Shown here in pieces: positions 1 to 11,730 of a stretch of DNA of 64,000 nt. The stretch comes from Craspedostauros australis (Eukaryota > Bacillariophyta > Bacillariophyceae > Mastogloiales > Achnanthaceae), in assembly GCA_026770025.1 (NCBI GenBank), contig JAMXDE010000017.1, forward strand, positions 682,001-746,000, given 5' to 3'. The notes beneath the pieces were generated by a model. That model was not told the DNA's origin and did not search any database. It saw only the letters and a list, made by a program, of their open reading frames with translations. The first letter of the stretch is position 1; each line of letters opens with the position of its first letter. The translations under genes were made by a program, and so were the position numbers.

Positions 1-29
1 AAACAAGAATCAACCAAGAAACAGACAAG

Positions 30-600
30 ATGAATATCCGCCAGCGAATCCAAGTACTCCTCATCATCGTCCTGATCTTCCTGGCCTTCGCCTCGCATCA
101 TCAGGAGAGCGGCAGCGTGGCCTACCTGCAGTGGTTGACCGTCCTCGCCATCGTCGTCTTCGGCCTCATCTTCGATCTGTCGTTCACGGACGATTCGCAG
201 TTCATCTTCGATCCAGATGCTGACAACTGGAGACGCAAGGTGGTACGTTTCCATTCCGATCGGCAGTCCTCTGCAATGGCGAAATGCAGTGTCGTACAGC
301 GCAATCAACTGACCCATATATACATATATATATGTCTGTGCGCGTGTGTGTGTGTGGGACGTGGCGTTGGACCAGACGCCGTGCAAGATGAGAGGAGAGG
401 ACTCGTCTGCTGATTTGCATGCAGCTATTCATTTACCAACTCACTCACTCACTTGCTCACCTGGCTTCTTCGTTTCTCTCATTCTATCCACTATTCTATT
501 ACGTGTATCATTCATTCCATGACACTGCAACATCATCCGTGTAACTGAAACCGCCGCCGTTGCTATGTGTTCGTCTTTGCAGGAGGCTGCCTCGCGATAA
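30..600 (+). CDS. Small two-helix membrane protein, unknown function (two exons)
   Basis: Exon 1 is 30-242 and exon 2 is 583-600. The intron (243-582) starts GTACGT and ends TTTGCAG. The spliced protein is about 76 residues. Residues 8-21 (LLIIVLIFLAFA) and about 32-49 (WLTVLAIVVFGLIF) are hydrophobic and would form a membrane hairpin, followed by an acidic stretch rich in Asp (FTDDSQFIFDPDADNW). Exon 2 adds only EAASR before TAA. The start is the first ATG, with an A-rich leader in front. I do not recognise the family. The same GTG|GTACGT donor is used by the RING gene at 26053. The tiny last exon is inferred from the splice consensus; retention of the intron would instead give a tail encoded by 243-413. 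Confidence 0.5.
308..352. repeat. Compound (TA)n(TG)n microsatellite in an intron
   Basis: Alternating TA then GC/GT dinucleotides inside the intron of the first gene. Similar compound tracts occur at 4978-5001 and 5950-5985. Confidence 0.8.
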
Positions 601-1467
601 ACACCTGCGGACGCCAACAATGAAACGAGCAAGTAAGCGAGGGATGTCCTGGCAATTTGTACAGTAAACAATAACAACACCATCAACGCAACACACACAA
701 ACAGAACAGAACGATTGCAGAAGGTGCAATGGAAAGGAAAGGAATGGCAACGTCATGCGCCGAGTTGGCTGCACGAGGAGCACCATTTGAAAAAGAAAAC
801 ACAGCAATACGAAAATTTGAAAAAAGGAGCAGGAAGAGAATGGCAACATCTCATGAGGCTGCGGGATGGACGAGACATCAGCGTTTGGGGTGATATGAAC
901 AGCACACCAAAGCCGTATTGCCGCAGGAATGGACCAGGATATCAAGCACCCTGGCCATGCGTTGTTGCGTCCTCCGTCACACCGATATTACAATCTGAAT
1001 ATTAGTGCGCACTCTACTCTACTCTCTCCACCAATACCGATACTTCAAGCATTCCATACTCGTAGTGAGACCGTGCATGGCACCGAAAGATCCGAACACA
1101 GCTACAACGAGAACCAACAATTCTTTCCCTTGCCAGTTGCGTGTGGTTAGAGATGCTGAGCACGCTGTTCTGCGTTGCAAGCGCACATTGCGGGTTGCTG
1201 AAACAGCAGATGCGTAGCAACACTTGACCAGTCTGACATGAAGATGAGGCGAGACGAGACATGCACTTCATTGACAGCACTTCTGGAGACAGCGAAGCAG
1301 AGAAGAATACAGCATAGTATTATTGGAACGTTGCGCTACATCCTTTCATCTATTCGATATTATCATGTACTTCGCTACTATGCTTGGGCCGACCGCGCTT
1401 GCTCCTGCCCACAAGTGAGCACCAGTAACAGGAACAGTACCTATCTGCACCTACATGCTGTTTGGCT
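601..1467. other. Intergenic, 3' flanks
   Basis: No open frame here has a recognisable product. It holds the 3' flanks of the first gene and of exportin (which ends at 1468 from the other strand). One copy of the octamer TACTCGTA lies at 1057-1064. Confidence 0.6.
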
Positions 1468-4400
1468 TTACAAGTCTTCGTCGATGTCAGCTGGTTTCAC
1501 CATGCCGGGCACAGCCTGTCGTTGCGCCAGCATTTGCTGCCGATGTTGCTGTCGTTCCCGTTCCTTCTCCTCCGTGTACAGCGCGGAGTTATCCTCGCTG
1601 GAGAATTCCTTCAGCTCGATCAAAAAGTCCCGAAGATGAGTCTTGAAGGTTGGCAGGTCCATCTGCAAGTTCAGCATGCCCTCGATGAACTTCGTTACTT
1701 GGGTCTTCGTCAGGTTGGGGAAGCTCGATAGTAGGAGGGTCGACACGTGCGCCCGCAGGAAGGCCGGGTTGGTCTGACCGGCTGGTTGCGACGCCGGATC
1801 GAACAGCGGGACGGTCACCTGGTTCATCTGCACCAGATGGAACATCTGCCGCAGCAACGTGGCATGCATCTTGAACCCGGACTTGTGCAAACGATCTGTC
1901 ATCACAGCGAACACGTCCTGGATCAGGGACAGGAGGTACTGCTGGTAGAAGCCCTGCGCCACGTTCGGCGTCTGTCCCACATTTTGCAGCAGCTCATTCA
2001 GGATCTCCAAACCTGTGTCGGAGATGTTACGTTCCGTGTGCTTCATGGCCCACACGACGGAATGCACCACGAGTTTCTGGTGCTCAGGCGGTATGTTGAA
2101 CAGCGCCGGGAAGCAGTGTCGGTTGATCGCCTGTTTGTTTGGTTGTGTGACGCGACACAGGTTTGTCATGTTGATTTGTTGTCGCACACCGTACGTAGTG
2201 CATGGGACGTATGTGTATATGTGTATGTGGTACGTGCGGATGTGAGGATATAAGCAGCAGAGCATGTGAGACCGATGTTGCGATTGCGTTGTATCATATC
2301 GTATGGAGATGCAATGTGTGCACGTTCGTGGAGCAAAGATTGATGCACTCTCTATCGGTACTCGTAGAGAGCATCCATCCATGTCCCACAGCACAATCTT
2401 GTCATCACCAAGCCAAGCTATCACAATCCAACACAAAATAGCACTTACCTTCAAGAATTCAAAGAATCGAATGCGATGCTCGGGGAAGTCCTCGAAGTTC
2501 TTGGTGATCATGTCCAAGGTGCATTCGAAGACGGCCTCCATGATGCGTGGGACTTCCGCCACCACGTTGGTTTTCAGCTTCCCGACCACCGTTGAGAACA
2601 GCGACAGCACCTCAGGATCACGAGCGCCGGCGATGTTGCGTTTGTAGTCGCCGAGAATGGGGTCGAGCACCGGCGGGATGAAACCTTTGGCCACGGCCAT
2701 GGGCTCGGCTTCAGGTGGGCCGCTCCTGTCGATGAAGACGATGAGTAGTCGAAGCACCTCCTTCTTGGCAGAGCGCATGGTTCGGACCAGCGACATTTGC
2801 GTCGCGATGGCACCCTGCTGTGCCACGGCCGCCGATATCCTTTCGGAGTAGACGCGGTACACATTGAGCATGTCGAGGAAGAATGTCTGCAGCTGATGCG
2901 TGAAGAGACTGCCAACCGACCGACACACGCGGTTGTTCGTTTTGAGGATCTTGACGATCTCCTTGATGGTGGGCGGCGCGACCAGCGACTCCACGTTCGT
3001 CTTGGCCTGATCCATGATGGTTCGCCAGGACTGGTTGGGCAGCTCCATCAGCTTCGCCAGCAATCCCTGCCTGTCGAGGTTGAGCGTTGGGCCACGGTCA
3101 TTGAGCATGCACCCAACGGCCTCGTAGAATGCCTGCACCTGATGCGGCTCTAGATCCGATATGATGCTTGGCAGACCGTCCACGAGTTCGCAAATGAATG
3201 GCATGGCCTCCTCAGATTGGAGAGTGACGAATTTGCGCTTGCATTTGGTCGAGATTTTGAGGAAGGTGTCGCATGCCATGTCCTGCACGCCAGGGTGCAC
3301 CTCGTGCATGAATTCAAACAGCTTGTTCACCACGGTCTTCAGGAACTTCCAGTGCGCCTTGAGGAATCGCGGATACTGCCCGACCACGTACATGATGTTG
3401 GATGCCACGACGGCCTTGTTGTCCTTGCCGCGCTTCTGTTCGCACAGTCCGAGGAGATCCTTGATGACCGTCACGAGGAAGCGCTTTTCTTCGTCTTCCG
3501 ACATGGCTCCGCTGATACTGCCGATGGCCCAGCACAAGGTGTTGAGATTGTTCCAGCTCCATCCCGACCCGTCGACCTGCTCCGTGAGCTTCGCCAGCAT
3601 GATGGACTCCGTGTCTTCGCAGTTGAGATGGGTGAGGTATACGAGCGTGTCTCGCATGGTCTTGTATTGTGCGATGACGTCGGTGTCCTTGGTCGTTTCG
3701 CGGACGATGTCTCCGTTCTCATCCTCCACAATCAAGACCTCTTCTGGCTTGGCCATGCTGGAAATCATGACCTGCCTGACTCCGCTGAGGACCGGTGCGT
3801 AGAGGAACTTTCTTGATGATGCCGTCGTGGTGTTTCCATTGAGGTTGAGGACGCTGCCGCCGTTGGCAGTGCCCGTGGCACCGCGGTCGCCAAAGATCTG
3901 GTAGTGCTCCGTCTTGTACAGATCCTCCGCCAGCATGTGCCACGCCTCGAGGCAGATTCGGAAGATCTCAGTCTCCTTGACTTCGCTGACGCGGACGAGG
4001 TAGAACATGCCGGTGATGAGGCTGGGGTGCGATTCTGGCGCCTCGAGCACCTTGAGATGTGCCTTGACGAATCCCGAGAGGAAGAGGGCGAGCTTTTGGA
4101 TGAACAACCGATCGTCCTCCGACCCCTGATCGAAGGCCTGTTGCAGCGGAGCCTCCGGCGTGAAGATCTTGGCGAGCTCCTCTAGGAATTTGGTGAAGAG
4201 CTGACGGAAGAGCGGGTCGTACTGCGGTTCCAGGTCCTGCAGGGTGCCGATCTCCGTGAGACAGTCGAGCGCTTCGTTGCGGAACACCGGCTCCGAGAAG
4301 AATTTGAGAAGGATGTTGATGAGTTCCGTTTGGAAGATGAAGCCGAGCGGGATCCAGGTGAGGAATCTTTGGAGGGTTTGCAGGGTGACTCGGAGCAGAC

Positions 4401-5648
4401 TGGGCGTTTTGGAATGTTCGAAGACGAAGAGGCAGAGCTGGAAGATGAGCTGGAACTGGCTGTTGAGTGATTCCTTGAGCCTCTTGACCTTCTCTGTGAC
4501 CATCTGGTCCCTGGAGAAGTCGAATACCTCCTCGGAAAGGAGCTTGAGGATTTGCATGTTGTTTTCGCAGAGGACCTCCGAACCGCGGGATGAGCCGACG
4601 AGATCCCCGATGAAGCTTTCCCAGTTGTGCGGCCATTCGTGCTTGAGGATCTCGATGAGGGTGAGATTGAGCTTCCCGATGAACACCTTCTCCGCCTTCA
4701 TGGTCGACTCCTCCTGCGACATTTTGATGATCTTCCCCACGACGTAAGATTTGATGCCCTCTCGTTGTTCCTTCGGAAGGATCTTCCATCTGTGCAATTG
4801 TCACATGCGGTGTTAAATACGGTGAGTGTCGGCGGCAGTGTTTGGTAACAGCAGCGGTATTGATCGTTGGTGAATAGCAATGCAGAGCAACGGAAGCGCG
4901 CATTCGAGAGTGTGTTGGTATTGGCGTTGTGTTTATGGTTGCATGAGAATGTGCCGAAGAAGGAGATGCATTTGTGTGCGTGTGCGTGTGTGTGTGTGTG
5001 ATTGTGGTTGGATGAAGTTGCGGAAGGGAATGGATAAATGAATGCGCGCATTGATGCATGAAGGAAGGCGATGGAGTGGAAGGCATGCATTGATGTATCG
5101 ATGTATCGATGATTGAATTTAATGAACCGTCCGGTCGATGAGTTGGGTGAGGGATGTGTAACAAAACGGAACGAATGGATGAGGCTAAGCGAACGATGAC
5201 ATGATGTGACCTCGGAGCCCAAGAGTCCCGCTGCACACGTTTGCACAGCATCCGAGTGGGGCGGAGCTGATTCTGGCTTGATTCGAGCCGAGACGAAAGA
5301 ATGGAGAGCAAAGCGAGAGAGCAAACAAAGCAAAAGGATTGCATTCATGCAATCGCACAGGCACACGCCAAATGATCGCGCTTACCTCGTTTTGATCGCA
5401 TCGTCGAGGACCTGCAAACCGAAGAATCTGGAGTTTGGATTGCTGGACTTTTCAATGATGCCGTCCGCCTTCTGCCAGAGGTTGGGCGACTCCTGCAGCT
5501 GCATGAGGGCCTTGTTGGCAGCCGCTCGATGTGGACTGACTGGATCGTAAGCGGCGCCGACCACCTGATCGAGCAACGTGATATCAAATTCCCCACTGCC
5601 GTTGCAGGCCGACAGCAGTTGCTGCGCGATTTGTTCGAGCGACGCCAT
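1468..5648 (-). CDS. XPO1: Exportin-1 (CRM1/XPO1), nuclear export receptor
   Basis: Exportin-1 carries proteins with leucine-rich nuclear export signals, bound with Ran-GTP, through the nuclear pore. Three exons fit: 5386-5648 ([12 protein letters not shown]..., start at 5648), 2449-4789 and 1468-2130. The introns have GTAAGC and GTAAGT donors and CAG acceptors, and the joined frame gives about 1088 residues, close to the human 1071. The central block [17 protein letters not shown] is the conserved CRM1 signature. Its Cys (about residue 537, codon at 3442-3444) is the residue that leptomycin B attacks in other species, so sensitivity is predicted. Junction 3 reads [13 protein letters not shown], matching the family. 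The C-terminus ends in the acidic DIDEDL. Residues near 390-415 ([18 protein letters not shown]) are a low-complexity insert in an otherwise conserved HEAT-repeat protein. Identity is very secure. Confidence 0.97.
2131..2448 (-). other. Exportin intron 2
   Basis: GTAAGT donor (complement of 2443-2448) and AACAAACAG acceptor ending at 2131. Reading through it would add unrelated residues between the LK and AINRHCF blocks, which supports splicing. It contains one TACTCGTA octamer at 2359-2366. Confidence 0.85.
4790..5385 (-). other. Exportin intron 1
   Basis: GTAAGC donor at 5385 and GCACAG acceptor at 4790, completing the Arg codon of [12 protein letters not shown]. It contains a (TG)n tract at about 4978-5001. 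Confidence 0.85.
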
Positions 5649-8505
5649 CTTTCGGATGTTGTTGTTGTTGATGTGCGTATTTGGCGAGGCCGATGTAGAG
5701 TTGATGGCCGATTTTCGGTGAATTTGAATGAGGAAAACCAAACACCTTCACAGAGAGAGAATGAGAGACGGAGAGGAGTGGACGTTGTTATGGGTGGCTC
5801 GGTCTCCGCTCGGTACGGTTGTCTGTCCAAATGAGTGGATGGATGGACAGATAGATCGATGTATCGATGGCAACGGCAAGATTCTTCACTGGGACTTTGC
5901 CGGTTTGCCCTGCGTCAACGATGGTGGTGGTTATTTGGGGCAGCCGTCCTAATATATATATGTGTGTGCGTGTGTGTGTCTGTGAGAGGATAGAGCGCTC
6001 CACTCCTGTATGGCTCTCCCGTTGTTTCTTGGTCTGCTTCCTTCCCCTGTTGGATCGGTGTCTTGGCAACCGTCTGCGCTTTCTGAGAGTGCTTGGGATT
6101 GTGCCGGTGCTCTTAGTGTGACTGTATTGCGGCTGTATTGTCCACGTGTCCAAAGGGTGCTGTGGATACTGCAGACACCAACGCAGTGATGATGCTGATG
6201 ATGATGCTGCTGATGATGATGGTGGCGAGACTTTCAATGATTCCCACAACAGCCTTCACTTGCTATTGCTCAGATGCTGCCAAAGAGTACTCTGCTCTCT
6301 ACTCTGAGTGTGATTGCCAGGTCTCGCGATTATATGACAGGAGCGGGACTACGTCGCAGATGCATGTGATGGCAGAGCCGAGCAGCGGATTGCAGAGTGT
6401 GGTGGTTGGTGTACCTGCACTAATGTAATGTGGCTTGCCTCCTCTCTTGTGTTCCTTCGACCTCCTCGTGCGGGAGTTCCTTTTGGGGATTTGGTCTGAT
6501 CCAAGGGAGAGGTTGCGCGCGTGCGGTTTTGCTGTGTGCGTGTTTTGCTGCTCGTATCGTGTCGTCTCGTATCGTGTCGTATCATGTCGAGCAGCGCCCG
6601 ACTTCCTCTCCCATCTTCCACCACCTTCCTCCTCTTGTGCCTTGGACCGCTGTGACGTGACGAAATGCTTGTGGAGCACTGTGACACTTTTTCAAACAGC
6701 GTGTTTACTGTTATCGAGGCCAAAAAGAAGACTACCAAAGTACCTACCATTGCTCCAGCACCACCAATCGCCGAAACCTTCCCTCCGATCAATTTCCTCT
6801 TGTGTGTTGTGCGACACGAAACAGCCACTGTGGAGAGATAGTCGTGGGGAAGCAACCAAGAACAGAATACTCTCCTCTGCTCTGCTCTACTCTGCTCTAC
6901 ATACTCCACCCTAGTTAAAGCATTCAACATACCACGACCATGAGTTCTGATCTTGCTCGCCGGTCACATTACGATATCAGTACCAGTATACTATACCTAG
7001 CAGAAACATCCGCCTCCTCATCTCTCTTCCCTACCGAGACAGCAATATCGGCAATCCAAGATGGCAGCGCACGCCGAGAAACGGTAACGCATCATCGTCA
7101 ATCCAGGCTGTTCTCCACGGGTACGAGCGGCAAGAAAGAGGGAGGAAGGGAGGGAGAGTAGCTACACCTGTGGACCTCACCGAGAGAGACGGTTGATGAG
7201 ATTGGAACTATACACTGGCATCCACAAATTCATTGGTCTCGATGCAACAACCTGAAACAACAACACAACAACAACACAGAAATCAGAAAGCGCGAAGACG
7301 CAACCACATGCGCAAAAACTCCAACCAGCGACAGGCACAAAACCTTACACGGAGGTGCACACGACCAGAACACGATTGCTTGGACCTCGTCGGAGCGCGC
7401 ACAGACCTCTCCAGACCTCGTTCGGGACTACCCAGACCTCTTCAATACCTCGTTGGGGACTACACAAACCTCTCAACAAACCTCGTGATTCAATGGACCT
7501 CTCTTGCAGTTTTTCAAATAGCTCGTAAGGTGTCATTCAAAAACAGTTCGCGCCAAAATCAGTCGTGTAATCACAAGACTCGAAACATCAAAATTGCAAT
7601 CATTGAAACGTGTTTGACACACGAACAGATGCGAAGGAAGGACGCAGGAGTGTCAACAAAATATGTCATTCGTCAGAATTAAAAAGACAGTCAAAATAGA
7701 AAGACAGACAGTACGAAACGAAAACAAACAGACAGTCAAGCTTGTCAGACGCTGATGAAGTACCGTAGCTATCCTTGTGTAGAAGCAGAACTAGAGGCTA
7801 CATAACATTGTCTAAACCATGAAAGTATGTATGGTACTCTGTGGACTCCGTGCATCCATAGAGTACAAGTATGGTACCTGCACCAATGATGGCCAACATG
7901 ATCGACGTGGAGGAAACGTGATGCTGCGGCAATGGCTGAATGCGCTCGACTCTCCTCTATCTACTATACGATTGCGTGTTTAATATCGACATATGCGAGC
8001 AGTCGTACTTGTGGTTCGCACGAAACGAGGATGCGAAGATTGATCACGTTCCTGCCGTCTGCGAAGTAGCAACGCTGATTGAATGCTCCTGGCAGTAAGA
8101 TGGTGTAGCACGCTCTAAGTTATTGGTCGATGAATTCCGGTGCGATGCTTGGAGAGTCACGGGAGAGAACCTGCTCACCATACTCGTAGCTGGTTGATGA
8201 TGTCTCGGTCGGCTGAGGGTACTGGGATGAAGAGCAAGGCGTGGGAGCAAGCAGCATGAGCGTGGCATCTTTCTTCAGGAAGGCCCTTGTCACATAATGC
8301 AGTTGTCATCGAATTGGTGTACTCGTCTCAAGTACTTGGGACGAGTAATAGTACCGGAGTGCATATGACACAGCAATAGAGTGCAACAGGAATCTGTCCG
8401 TCATTCAAGCTGAACGCACATCGGCTTGGATGCTCGCTTCTTCATTCCATTCCCTCATCCTTTTTCGCTCTCTCAAGAGATCTCTCGCTGTCGGCCGCTC
8501 ATTTC
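5649..8505. other. Gene-poor stretch upstream of exportin
   Basis: About 2.9 kb with no product I can recognise on either strand. The nearer part must contain the exportin promoter and 5' leader. It holds a (TA)n(TG)n microsatellite at about 5950-5985, a run of TCGTATCGTG-like repeats at about 6548-6590, an imperfect direct repeat at 7400-7497, and one TACTCGTA at 8181-8188. Open frames here (for example 6349-6930 minus, 6940-7161 plus, 7233-7682 plus) are short and low in complexity. Confidence 0.5.
7400..7497. repeat. Imperfect direct repeat, about 31-32 bp period
   Basis: Three degenerate units begin CAGACCTCT or CAAACCTCT. Each contains ACCTCGTT(C/G)GGGACTAC or a remnant of it. They form a local tandem array in noncoding DNA. 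Confidence 0.6.
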
Positions 8506-9585
8506 CTACCGCGAATGGCTGCCGCGTTCCAGGATCTCTTCGGAAACTCCGAGGATGTTGCCAAAGATGGCACCGTTGCGCAGACTCCCCCTCGACTCGA
8601 TCTCCCGAAAGATCTTCACGAAGAAATCAGAATGGGCAGCGCCATCCACGAGGGTGTGTCCCTCGATGATGAACTTGGGGATGCCATGAACGCCCAGTTC
8701 CCGCAGCATGCTCAGCGCGCCTTCGATCTCCTCTCGCCCTTCGTTACCGTTCAGGAACTCCAACAGTTGCTCGGGTGTCATCGGTTCGTCAGAATCATTG
8801 TTGCTGGACTCTGCATTCTCCTGTTTCGCCGCCAGCGTCTTCTCAAGTTCATCGGCAACAGCCTGCGCCAACAGCGGTCTGTCATTGAGTGCATGCCCAT
8901 CAACAAAGTAATACCTGCGGGGCCGTTTGAATGGCATGGAGCGAAGCGCAGGCAATGCACAATCACGCGACCGTGGTTGAAAAGTGAGACGATCTCGTAT
9001 TCGGCAATTGTGTTTGGTGTTTGGACGTGCGCTGTGCAGAATCACGGCTTTGCAATAGGAACATGGAGCGCAACAGCTCGACATGGAAGATGACTCAACA
9101 ATGCAGCAATACAGAAACACCAACGAAAAATACGCAGCCGTCAAGACAAGGATGCAGGCTGTGTATTCTGACAGCCAGACGCAGACACCGTTGCAGTCGT
9201 AGTCCCACTCACACGTTGAGCCGATCGTAAATGGCTTCGCTGACGTCCAGTCCGTATCGTTTGCCGATCATCTGGATGAGGCGGTGCGATGCCATGGTGT
9301 TGGAGGCAAGGCGATCCAGATTGAAGTGCGGGATCCCTGCCTCCTCGCCACGGCCCTTGAGATCGTGACGTTGTTTCTGCGCTTCCCAACCTGCCTTGCC
9401 ACCCCACTTCTGGACGAGCCGATCACGGTTGGATTCGATGAAGGGTTTGGACTCATCGTATTGCGGTTCGAGAAAGAACGGCACCCGGAGCACCGAGAAC
9501 GATATTGGTCGCGGGGCATCGGGATTTGGCTTGGAAAGAATGTGCTCGATCGCTCGATTGAGATGCTTCTTTCCAATGTACCCGT
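8506..9585 (-). CDS. DsbA/FrnE-like thioredoxin-fold oxidoreductase (5' end not found)
   Basis: Exon 9213-9585 encodes YIGKKHLNRAIEHIL ... FFLEPQYDESKPF ... FNLDRLASNTMASHRLIQ ... LDVSEAIYDRLN, and exon 8506-8914 encodes YYFVDGHALNDRPLL ... GVHGIPKFIIEG, ending in TAG at 8506. The intron 8915-9212 has a GTGAGT donor and GCAG acceptor and joins in frame. The order matches FrnE-like DsbA proteins: active-site loop, helical insert with the NT..AHRLI block, then the cis-Pro strand GIPKFII. The family has CPWCYIGK; here the residue before YIGK is Gly, so the second active-site Cys is absent. The first exon, with the first Cys if any, lies upstream of 9585 and I could not identify it. The protein may be a redox-inactive relative, or a gene with a lost 5' end. 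Confidence 0.8.
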
Positions 9586-10060
9586 CTGTGCGGATTGGAT
9601 AGGAGTGGAGTGTGCGTATAACATGTATTGCATGATATAAAATAATATCATATATGTGCGGAGAATGCGAAGCATAATGATCGTGGAGGAGGATTGGGCA
9701 GAGAGGAGTTGAGCGAATTTGGTGGAGCTGGTTCTGCTTGGCTTGGATTGAATTGAAGCACGGTGGGTAGGCCCAAGGCATTTGAACGAGAGGTCACTGC
9801 GGCTGCTTGAATGTCGGTAGAGCATGGCATTGGCACCTCTCCAGAGTCCTTGTCTACGAGTGGAGCACCATACTCGTACATAGAGTACTTGCGATCAATC
9901 CTCCCTTCCTCTCGCAACGAAGGCGATGCATGACCCATAGGGCTGCAATCACTGCAGCATGAACCCAAACGACAAACTCGAGAGAGAACTCGAGAGAGTA
10001 CTCGCAGAAGACCATCCCATCGAAGCAACCCAACCCAACAGATAGAGCCGCACGAGGTAA
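9586..10060. other. Probable intron or 5' region of the DsbA-like gene
   Basis: This stretch should hold the missing first exon of the DsbA-like gene, but no CPxx-type sequence ending at a donor was found. It contains an AT-rich patch at about 9635-9660 and one TACTCGTA at 9871-9878. Confidence 0.4.
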
Positions 10061-10642
10061 ACGTTCCCAGAAGCAAAGGCGTGCGCAGCCATATCAGCCT
10101 CATCAACCTCGCCAACTTCATCAACCCCATCGACAGCAAGCACAGTGATGAAGCCACGAGTTTGCATGCATCAGCTGGAAGGACGTACTTGGTCACAGGG
10201 TGTCGCTCACGAGCTCGACCGGGACCACGAGAGGCGATGCCGACGACATGAGCCTCATCGCATGCGGTCTGGCAGATGCTGCCGCACGTCGTTGAAATGA
10301 AAGCAAGGCCGATCTCATCGCAGCGAAGTATCGTTGTCGTTTCTTCTGCCTCTGTTTGCTCTCCTTGTTCGAAGAGAATTGCCACGATTGCTCTTATCTC
10401 TGAATCCACGTCGCGAGGGTCCGGATGCACGATCGGTATTTGTTTGCCGGCTGCAGTCGTACTGGTGCGATACGATACGAGCTATTCGTGCAATTCGTGA
10501 TCGTGGGTTGGAGTAGTGGTGGAGATGTCCACGATGCTGACGATGAGGGACGAGCCGCTCTTGTCTCCGCAGATCCCGGATCCAAACAGGTGGCGCCAAA
10601 GTAACCAGGCATGTCTGTCCATGTTGCGGCAGAGAAAGTCAA
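10060..10642 (-). pseudogene. Decayed universal stress protein (UspA-fold)-like sequence
   Basis: Two conceptual pieces on the minus strand resemble the two halves of a Usp domain. Piece 1 (about 10642-10475) reads GDKSGSSLIVSIVDIS, like the second strand of Usp proteins, and then stops. Piece 2 (about 10430-10150), in another frame, reads ILRCDEIG ... ICQTACDEAHVVGIASRGPG ... TKYVLPADACKLV, like the C-terminal ICEAA ... ADLIVVGSRG.G ... SVS.YVLHHA.CPVLIV block. The two are not in one frame and no clean intron joins them, so a broken gene fits best. A gene with unusual splicing remains possible. The assignment rests on motif resemblance only. Confidence 0.35.
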
Positions 10643-11409
10643 CCGCCATCGTCGCCCTCTGACAGCGGTATCACCAAGTTGTCGGCGGCGCTCTTTGTTC
10701 TTTGTTGCCGCTTTCGTGACTGGCTGGATGTCGTATTCATAGTACTAACGTAGTGACTTGCTACCTCACACGACTCGTCGCAAAATTCTTGGCTTCGACA
10801 CAGACATGCTTTGAATTTGTGTTCCTCGACATTTTTTCGCACACAGGGCAATGACACGTGGCCGGAGAAACCTATGACCCACACACGCTACTACTTTACA
10901 TAGCCAATCGCAGTAGAACAGTACCAGATTCTACGCACACTGCCGCTATGACTGGAGCGAAACGCGCGAGGTTCTCATCAGTCAGCCGACTGTGCCGAAT
11001 TTGGCACGAGTCCACAACACACAACAGCAAGATCATCTGTTCAAGTCGTAAGCGGTGCCAAAAAGGCCCAAGGCTGTTGTGTAAATCGACGCCAGTCAAT
11101 CTGCACGTGTTCCCATGAAAATTTTAACCCTGCCGGCACGCGCGACATTCGACAAAGCACGAAGGAACTCGGCAGAGTAGGTTCGCATTTGCCGCACAGC
11201 CGGGTGCGACGCGCTGGACAGTCTTCATCAGTCCGCTTGTGTTGTGTGGTTCTTCGTGCTGCTGGTCGAGAAGTGGTGATTGGTGTTGGTCCGGTGACCG
11301 CGGATGTTCGCTCTTGTCTCACAAAACGAACGATTCCATATTCTTCATCGGCTCCACCTCACAAATCACAAATCACAAAACCCAACCAAACACCAACACC
11401 AACACCAAC
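10643..11409. other. Intergenic and leader of the silaffin-like gene
   Basis: No recognisable coding sequence. The last 50 bases before 11410 are CACAAATCACAAAAC and CACCAA repeats, a purine-poor leader directly before the ATG of the next gene. Confidence 0.5.
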
Positions 11410-11685
11410 ATGAAGTTCACTCTCTTCCTCATCGTCTTCTTCGCGGTCATCGCCGCCGTTATGAGTACGACCGCCGATGCACCAGAAGGCCGCATCCTCA
11501 AGACCAAGGCACCAAAGGAATCCAAGGCGCCAAAGGAGAGTAAGGCACCAGAAGGCCGCCTCCTCAAGACCAAGGCACCAAAGGAATCCAAAGCGCCAAA
11601 GGAGAGTAAGGCGCCAGAAGGCCGCCTCCTCAAGACTGGCGCACCAAAGGAATCCAAGGCGCCCAAGGAGACTAAGGCACCATAA
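11410..11685 (+). CDS. Secreted Lys/Pro repeat peptide, silaffin-like candidate
   Basis: The 91-residue product starts with a strong signal peptide (MKFTLFLIVFFAVIAAVMS). The rest is almost entirely a 22-residue repeat built from KAPKES hexapeptides and the block APEGRLLKT. Units lie at 11488-11553, 11554-11619 and 11620-11685 (66-bp period). The mature part is rich in Lys, Pro, Ala and Ser and has no aromatic residues or cysteines. Each unit carries an RXL site (RIL or RLL), resembling the RXL processing sites and Lys-spaced repeats known from diatom silaffins and cingulins; Cylindrotheca silaffin units end in RRIL. Role as a silica-deposition peptide is inference from composition and layout. 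Translation ends at TAA 11683-11685, yet the repeat continues in the same frame to 11730. Start: an ATG just after a CACCAA leader. Confidence 0.75.
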   Translation: MKFTLFLIVFFAVIAAVMSTTADAPEGRILKTKAPKESKAPKESKAPEGRLLKTKAPKESKAPKESKAPEGRLLKTGAPKESKAPKETKAP

Positions 11686-11730
11686 GGCCGCCTCCTCAAG
11701 ACCAAGGCACCAAAGAGAACCAAGACGCCA
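11488..11730 (+). repeat. 66-bp tandem repeat, 3 full units plus a partial fourth
   Basis: Unit starts are at 11488, 11554, 11620 and 11686. The fourth unit (11686-11730) lies after the stop codon, stays in frame for 15 codons and ends at TAG 11731-11733. Confidence 0.9.

Noticed and set aside
5260-5300. GGCTCGAATCAAGCC (minus strand), like a tRNA T arm
   Set aside because: No acceptor, D or anticodon arm around it; the loop does not match the B-box consensus.
6349-6930. Minus-strand frame with a hydrophobic stretch (AMVGTLVVFFLASITVN)
   Set aside because: The rest is Arg/Thr low complexity, no family is recognisable, and no splice pattern gives a convincing protein.
9648-10430. 260-codon minus-strand frame
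   Set aside because: Only its first part resembles a protein (the Usp-like piece). The remainder (repeated LSRVLSRV, LARLMRLI) is translated simple sequence.
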